Both the position numbers and the translations under genes were made by a program. A model generated the notes under the pieces. It did not search any database, was not told the origin of the DNA, and saw only the letters and a list, made by a program, of their open reading frames with translations. Positions 16,035 through 18,804 of a stretch of 18,804 bases of DNA are shown here, in pieces (the stretch's first letter is position 1; the number at the start of each line of letters is the position of its first letter). The stretch spans positions 42,709 through 61,512 of the forward strand of contig MU129051.1 in assembly GCA_014904985.1 (NCBI GenBank), given 5' to 3'. Source of the stretch: Hydnum rufescens UP504. Taxonomy: Eukaryota; Basidiomycota; Agaricomycetes; Cantharellales; Hydnaceae.

Positions 16035-16221
16035 ATAATTCATCGCCCTTATTGACAGCAAATAGACGTCCATTCGCCCCCTGAGTGAGTCGAACCAGGG
16101 GTGGTGCGTGGTAAAACTTCGATTGTAGGGGTTGGAGGGTGTTAGAGTTGGTATCATGGGTGGAGACTGAGGTGGCAGGCGGGTTATGTTGAGTCTCACT
16201 CTCATGGATGCTGGAGCTCTC
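16021..16221 (-). CDS. Exon of minus-strand gene, Ser/Thr/His-rich
   Basis: It starts in phase after the 49-nt intron and reads ESSSIHESETQHNPPATSVS, THDTNSNTLQPLQSKFYHAP and PLVRLTQGANGRLFAVNKGD, with TAG at 16021-16023. The adjacent frame becomes acidic and protein-like from about 16034, suggesting that the TAG follows a frame break rather than being the true end. No domain was recognised. Confidence 0.5.
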   Translation of the reverse strand, partial: ESSSIHESETQHNPPATSVSTHDTNSNTLQPLQSKFYHAPPLVRLTQGANGRLFAVNKGDELSRVI

Positions 16222-16270
16222 CTGTGAAAATACATTAAAAAACGAATAGTAAAGTGCAGGAAATACATAC
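16222..16270 (-). other. Spliceosomal intron, 49 nt
   Basis: Minus-strand donor GTATGT, T-rich interior, acceptor TTTTCACAG. It is phase 0 on both sides (ALFNKEY / ESSSIHE). Confidence 0.85.
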
Positions 16271-16849
16271 ATATTCCTTATTGAACAAAGCGTAGGAAGT
16301 TTGGGCCATGGAAATAAGGTTTTCAACCCACTGGAGCATTGGACCATCGCCGGGGACACTGGCGAAGACTCTCTCGAAGTCATCTGCAATTGCGATGGCA
16401 TGTTTTCTGCGGCCCCATAAGACCGAGCTGTCCATCTCCGTTGCAATTTGAATAGGGGATAGTTGTCCTTTCGTCGGGGAGCAGAGCAAATTTTGAACAC
16501 CTCAAGGCGCCTCTCTCGCATTGTGTTCCGAATGCTGGCATGAGTCCCAAATATATTAGCGAGAGAATCGTGGTACAATGCTCGAACATCATCATCATCT
16601 AGGTCATCTTCGAAAGGCTGTCCAAATGCAAAGTCGTATTCCGAAGCTTCTGGAAGCTGCCTCGGAAGGTTCACAAGGAGTTGGCGGAGGAGTGTAATTG
16701 TGGATTTCTGGAAGGGAAATTAGTGTATTTGGAAGTTCTTCATAAGGTGGAAGGACAGACGATGCATGTGGCAAGGGGCGGCTCTCCGATCTGATTTCAT
16801 GATCCATGAACGCGGTCTCCCCCTCTACACGAGTAGTGGCTGGTTCCAT
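16271..16849 (-). pseudogene. Exon of minus-strand gene with two frame breaks
   Basis: It starts at ATG 16849 directly after an acceptor. The first frame reads MEPATTRVEGETAFMDHEIR, HASSVLPPYEELPNTL and YTPPPTPCEPSE. Near 16650 the readable frame changes to ASEYDFAFGQPFEDDLDDDD, VRALYHDSLANIFGTHASIR and ERRLEVFKICSAP. Near 16480, at a CCCC run, it changes again to TKGQLSPIQIATEMDSSVLW, GRRKHAIAIADDFERVFASV and PMLQWVENLISMAQTSYALF, up to the GTATGT donor. Each piece is protein-like only in its own frame. The last part looks helical and globular. The function is unknown, and one protein broken twice is the simplest reading. Confidence 0.5.
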
Positions 16850-16903
16850 CTGTATTCAAAGAGTGAGACTCATATACGCGATCATCAAGGATTCTGCCCG
16901 CAC
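16850..16903 (-). other. Spliceosomal intron, 54 nt
   Basis: Minus-strand donor GTGCGG, acceptor AATACAG. It joins VAATNE to MEPATT in phase 0 and the upstream exon is exactly 150 nt. Confidence 0.7.
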
Positions 16904-17053
16904 CTCATTCGTGGCAGCGACATCATTCTGTCGTTCCAGGATCCTTGCCGATGCTTTTTTGGGGCTAAGTGAATTCTTGCGGCGACGCTTCATGGGGACA
17001 GGGACCTCTTCTTTGGTATCATCCGTTTTCTTAGAACTCTTTGAGTACGTTAG
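16904..17053 (-). CDS. Basic exon with KRRRKNSLSPKK motif
   Basis: 50 codons: LTYSKSSKKTDDTKEEVPVP, MKRRRKNSLSPKKASAR and ILERQNDVAATNE. KRRRK followed by S-x-S-P-K-K resembles a bipartite nuclear localisation signal, which suggests a nuclear protein (inference). The upstream border is uncertain: the acceptor CCGCAG at 17054 would pair with a GTCAGC donor only 32 nt away, which is unusually short. Confidence 0.5.
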
Positions 17054-17101
17054 CTGCGGCAATTGGATCGTGTTAGAAGGCTGACCTCAGGCTCCTTCCG
17101 C

Positions 17102-17239
17102 TTAGCTGCTCTTTTTGCGGGCGGGTTTACTGCTCTGTTCTTGCTTGTTAGAGGCTGCTGCTACACGGAGGGCAGCGGCATCTGAATTCATAGTGACAGC
17201 ATGATTCCTTCTAGCTGCCTCACGAATTGGTCGTTGCTG
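17102..17239 (-). CDS. Exon of minus-strand gene, Ala/Gln/Lys-rich
   Basis: It starts in phase after the 53-nt intron and reads QQRPIREAARRNHAVTMNSD, AAALRVAAASNKQEQSSKP and ARKKSS, with TAA at 17102-17104. Shifting one base at the AAAAAG run gives KRAAKRKEPE leading to the next exon instead of the stop, so the stop may follow a homopolymer frame break. The segment has a helical, coiled-coil-like Ala pattern. Confidence 0.55.
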   Translation of the reverse strand, partial: QQRPIREAARRNHAVTMNSDAAALRVAAASNKQEQSSKPARKKSS

Positions 17240-17292
17240 CTGAATGAAATTAGCAGTTAGATTGTGTCGCCGGTGTAAGGCGAAAAACGAAC
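17240..17292 (-). other. Spliceosomal intron, 53 nt
   Basis: Minus-strand donor GTTCGT, CTAAC branch word, acceptor CATTCAG. It is phase 0 on both sides (FFALFN / QQRPIRE). Confidence 0.85.
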
Positions 17293-17553
17293 ATTGAAGA
17301 GGGCGAAGAACTCGGCATCCTCTTGGTTTGCCTTCCGGAGGCCGGTCAGTATGATCATAGTGCCTTGAAAAACACGAAATTGTTCGCACCATGCAGGGGG
17401 TTTCTCTGGCGAGCTGTGGTCAAGTGAGGGGATGGGAGGGGGGCAAGTCCTTCCTGAGCTACTACACAAGGAAGTAAACGAACAATGGAACTCCACTGTG
17501 TTCGATTGGAAAAATCCATACAAAAGCCAGAGATGGGTGAACATAACATCCAA
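17293..17553 (-). CDS. First readable exon of the minus-strand gene block
   Basis: The frame opens at ATG 17553. Residues 1-34 are Phe/Cys/Leu-rich and unconvincing. From CSSSGRTCPPPIPSLDHSSP on, it reads like protein: EKPPAWCEQFRVFQGTMIIL, TGLRKANQEDAEFFALFN. The true start may be a later Met (in GTMIILTG) or in an exon I cannot see. A plus-strand frame at 17432-17680 overlaps the doubtful first part. No family was recognised. Confidence 0.45.
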
Positions 17554-18364
17554 ATTCGTGTCTGAAGCAGATCAGGGGTCAGCGGCTTGGATTGAGACAA
17601 ATGGGGCAATTTGGGGGAAACAATTCCAGGGCACTGAAAATAATGCAGAGCTCAGTATAGCACGGAATATGTTCAATTGATATATACCATTGTGCACTCC
17701 GCCCATAACCCGTGCACTGTTCAAGGATAGATTGTCGGCATCAGGGGAAAATCAGGTGGGGTTGGTTATATGCAGCTACTTCCCAAGAGAGAGATTAAGC
17801 GGTAAGTTTGGGGAGGACGGAGTGGACGGAGTTGGACTTTTTAACTGATGCAGGATCCCTAGAAGTGATCACCACGGTTTTGCTTCCGTCTGTGGGATTC
17901 GGATGCCACTGGCCTTCGTTCCGCTCTTGTTTACCTTCCATTTCTTCTCCGTCTCTATTCTGTGGCCAGGGCCATGCTATAGCATCATATCATGTAGCAG
18001 ACTATGTTCATCTGGCACCAAATTTGGGATAGGGATGTGGTCAGTGCTCTTATGAGTTTTAGTGTAGCTACACTAATTGAAATAGTGTTGCTACACTAGT
18101 TCTTCCTAACTGGGAAGGTCCCATTGCATTGGTTCGTTGAGCCGCCATCCCGCTCTGTTGCATGTGTGTTACCACCTTAATATCTCTTCAGGCAGAAAAT
18201 AACCAAACACCTCGTGAGAGATACGCATTTATATCCACGATCACGCTGCCCGCACAACGTTTTACTTAGCGTGGTCAGTCATACCCATCGCTGCGTCACG
18301 TAAAAATGCATCGTTCATTACCATTGCTGACCCACTGATTAGTTCAGTATCCCACCTAGACAAC
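17554..18364. other. Intergenic stretch, possibly a divergent promoter region
   Basis: It separates the minus-strand block from a plus-strand frame at 18365. Plus-strand frames at 17432-17680 (NEQWNSTVFDWKNPY) and 17808-18032 have no conserved features and no supporting splice sites. The only clear structure is the pair of dyads at 18060-18098. Confidence 0.4.
18060..18098. promoter_or_regulatory. Twin dyads, possible protein-binding site
   Basis: TAGTGTAGCTACACTA (18060-18075) is a perfect 16-bp palindrome. TAGTGTTGCTACACTA (18083-18098) is the same with one change. Their centres are 23 bp apart and they lie about 270 bp upstream of the plus-strand ATG at 18365. A regulatory role is inference. 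Confidence 0.45.
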
Positions 18365-18804
18365 ATGCCCAGCAACGCTCCAATACATGGGCTTGTTCGA
18401 GTTGGATTTTCGAACCAACTAGAGGCAAACCCCAGTCCACTACATCAATCTCCACATCGTAATGCTCCGACTCAACGTCGTAATGCCATCGTGGATAGGA
18501 CCGCTCTCACTGGCAACCCAATCATTCATATTAGCGAGCCGCCGGCATGACACATTCGCGATACCGTTCCTGCTATTGTTGGGCATCTGATCCACATAGA
18601 TCAAATCCACACATATGGAATGTAGTATTCCAGGGTTTCAATCGCCAGTGTATGACTATCCAGAGCGTAAGGATCCTATCTGTTGTACAGGAACCTATCA
18701 TTAACAAACCAACAGGGCATTGTTGAATCTGAGGGAACTCCAAGGCCAGGAGCCACCATGAATCTCATACGTCACATCGCAAGAAACCAAGGCGACCCGC
18801 GAAG
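18365..18804 (+). pseudogene. Possible 5' part of a plus-strand gene, truncated by the window end
   Basis: The ATG at 18365 opens 61 codons (MPSNAPIHGLVRVGFSNQLE, then Pro/His/Arg-rich RNAPTQRRNAIVDRTAL and IIHISEPPA) to TGA 18548-18550. The same frame continues plausibly after the stop (HIRDTVPAIVGHLIHIDQIH) to a TAG, so the TGA could be a CGA-to-TGA change. Near the window end another frame reads LYRNLSLTNQQGIVESEGTP and MNLIRHIARNQGDPR without stops to 18804, perhaps a later exon. No family was recognised and the model is tentative. Confidence 0.35.

Noticed and set aside
17432..17680. 83-codon plus-strand frame (NEQWNSTVFDWKNPYKSQ)
   Set aside because: Reasonable composition, but it overlaps the start of the minus-strand exon series, which is supported by a phase-consistent intron; no family or splice sites support it.
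1..18804. tRNA, rRNA or bacterial-type promoter/ribosome-binding features
   Set aside because: I saw no cloverleaf with a convincing anticodon arm and no rRNA signature words; intron structure and the retroelement indicate a fungal nuclear genome, so bacterial signals were not applied.

Overview
The window looks like a transposon-rich accessory region of a basidiomycete (probably Agaricomycete) fungal genome. The evidence is spliceosomal introns of about 49-59 nt with GT-AG ends, a Ty3/gypsy chromovirus integrase with a C-terminal chromodomain and a 580-bp LTR, and low-complexity multi-exon proteins of a type common in that group. There are no bacterial-style operons, no rRNA, no tRNA that I can recognise, and no CRISPR array. 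The organism assignment is inference, and species is not resolvable.

Layout. (1) 1-1140 is a diverged array of a non-coding monomer of about 290 bp; 1141-1974 holds nothing clear. (2) 1975-3598 consists of diverged direct repeats. (3) 3599-5066 (+) is a two-part protein-coding relic with a Ser/Pro-rich then acidic N-terminus and a W-N-x-Y-Q motif. It is one base out of frame across an otherwise convincing intron. (4) 5295-9583 is the 3' part of a Ty3/gypsy chromovirus: end of the integrase core, GPF/Y region and chromodomain, then about 2.8 kb of additional broken coding sequence between pol and the 3' LTR. That additional part begins in the same frame as pol, separated by one TAG. (5) 9584-10540 is a 957-bp palindrome starting at the base after the LTR. 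(6) 10861-11425 carries the 290-bp monomer again, on the opposite strand. (7) 11950-12143 is an AT-rich, MITE-like inverted-repeat unit. (8) 12294-17553 is a continuous minus-strand block of exons. Several introns are exactly phase-consistent. The block contains three coding minisatellites (51-bp, 54/108-bp and 15-bp units) and several one-base frame breaks. (9) 17554-18364 is non-coding and holds two adjacent dyads. (10) 18365-18804 (+) may be the start of another broken gene.

Relationships. The plus-strand relic at 3.6-5.1 kb and the minus-strand block at 14.4-15.3 kb appear to be diverged members of one uncharacterised family. Both have a W-[NT]-x-[YF]-Q motif, then a G-[ND]-P motif, then a W-P motif. 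Almost every gene is damaged. The in-frame stops inside otherwise good coding sequence can each be explained by a single C-to-T change, and the frame breaks are mostly single-base, two of them inside minisatellites. I cannot tell genuine pseudogenisation from indel errors in a long-read assembly using this sequence alone.
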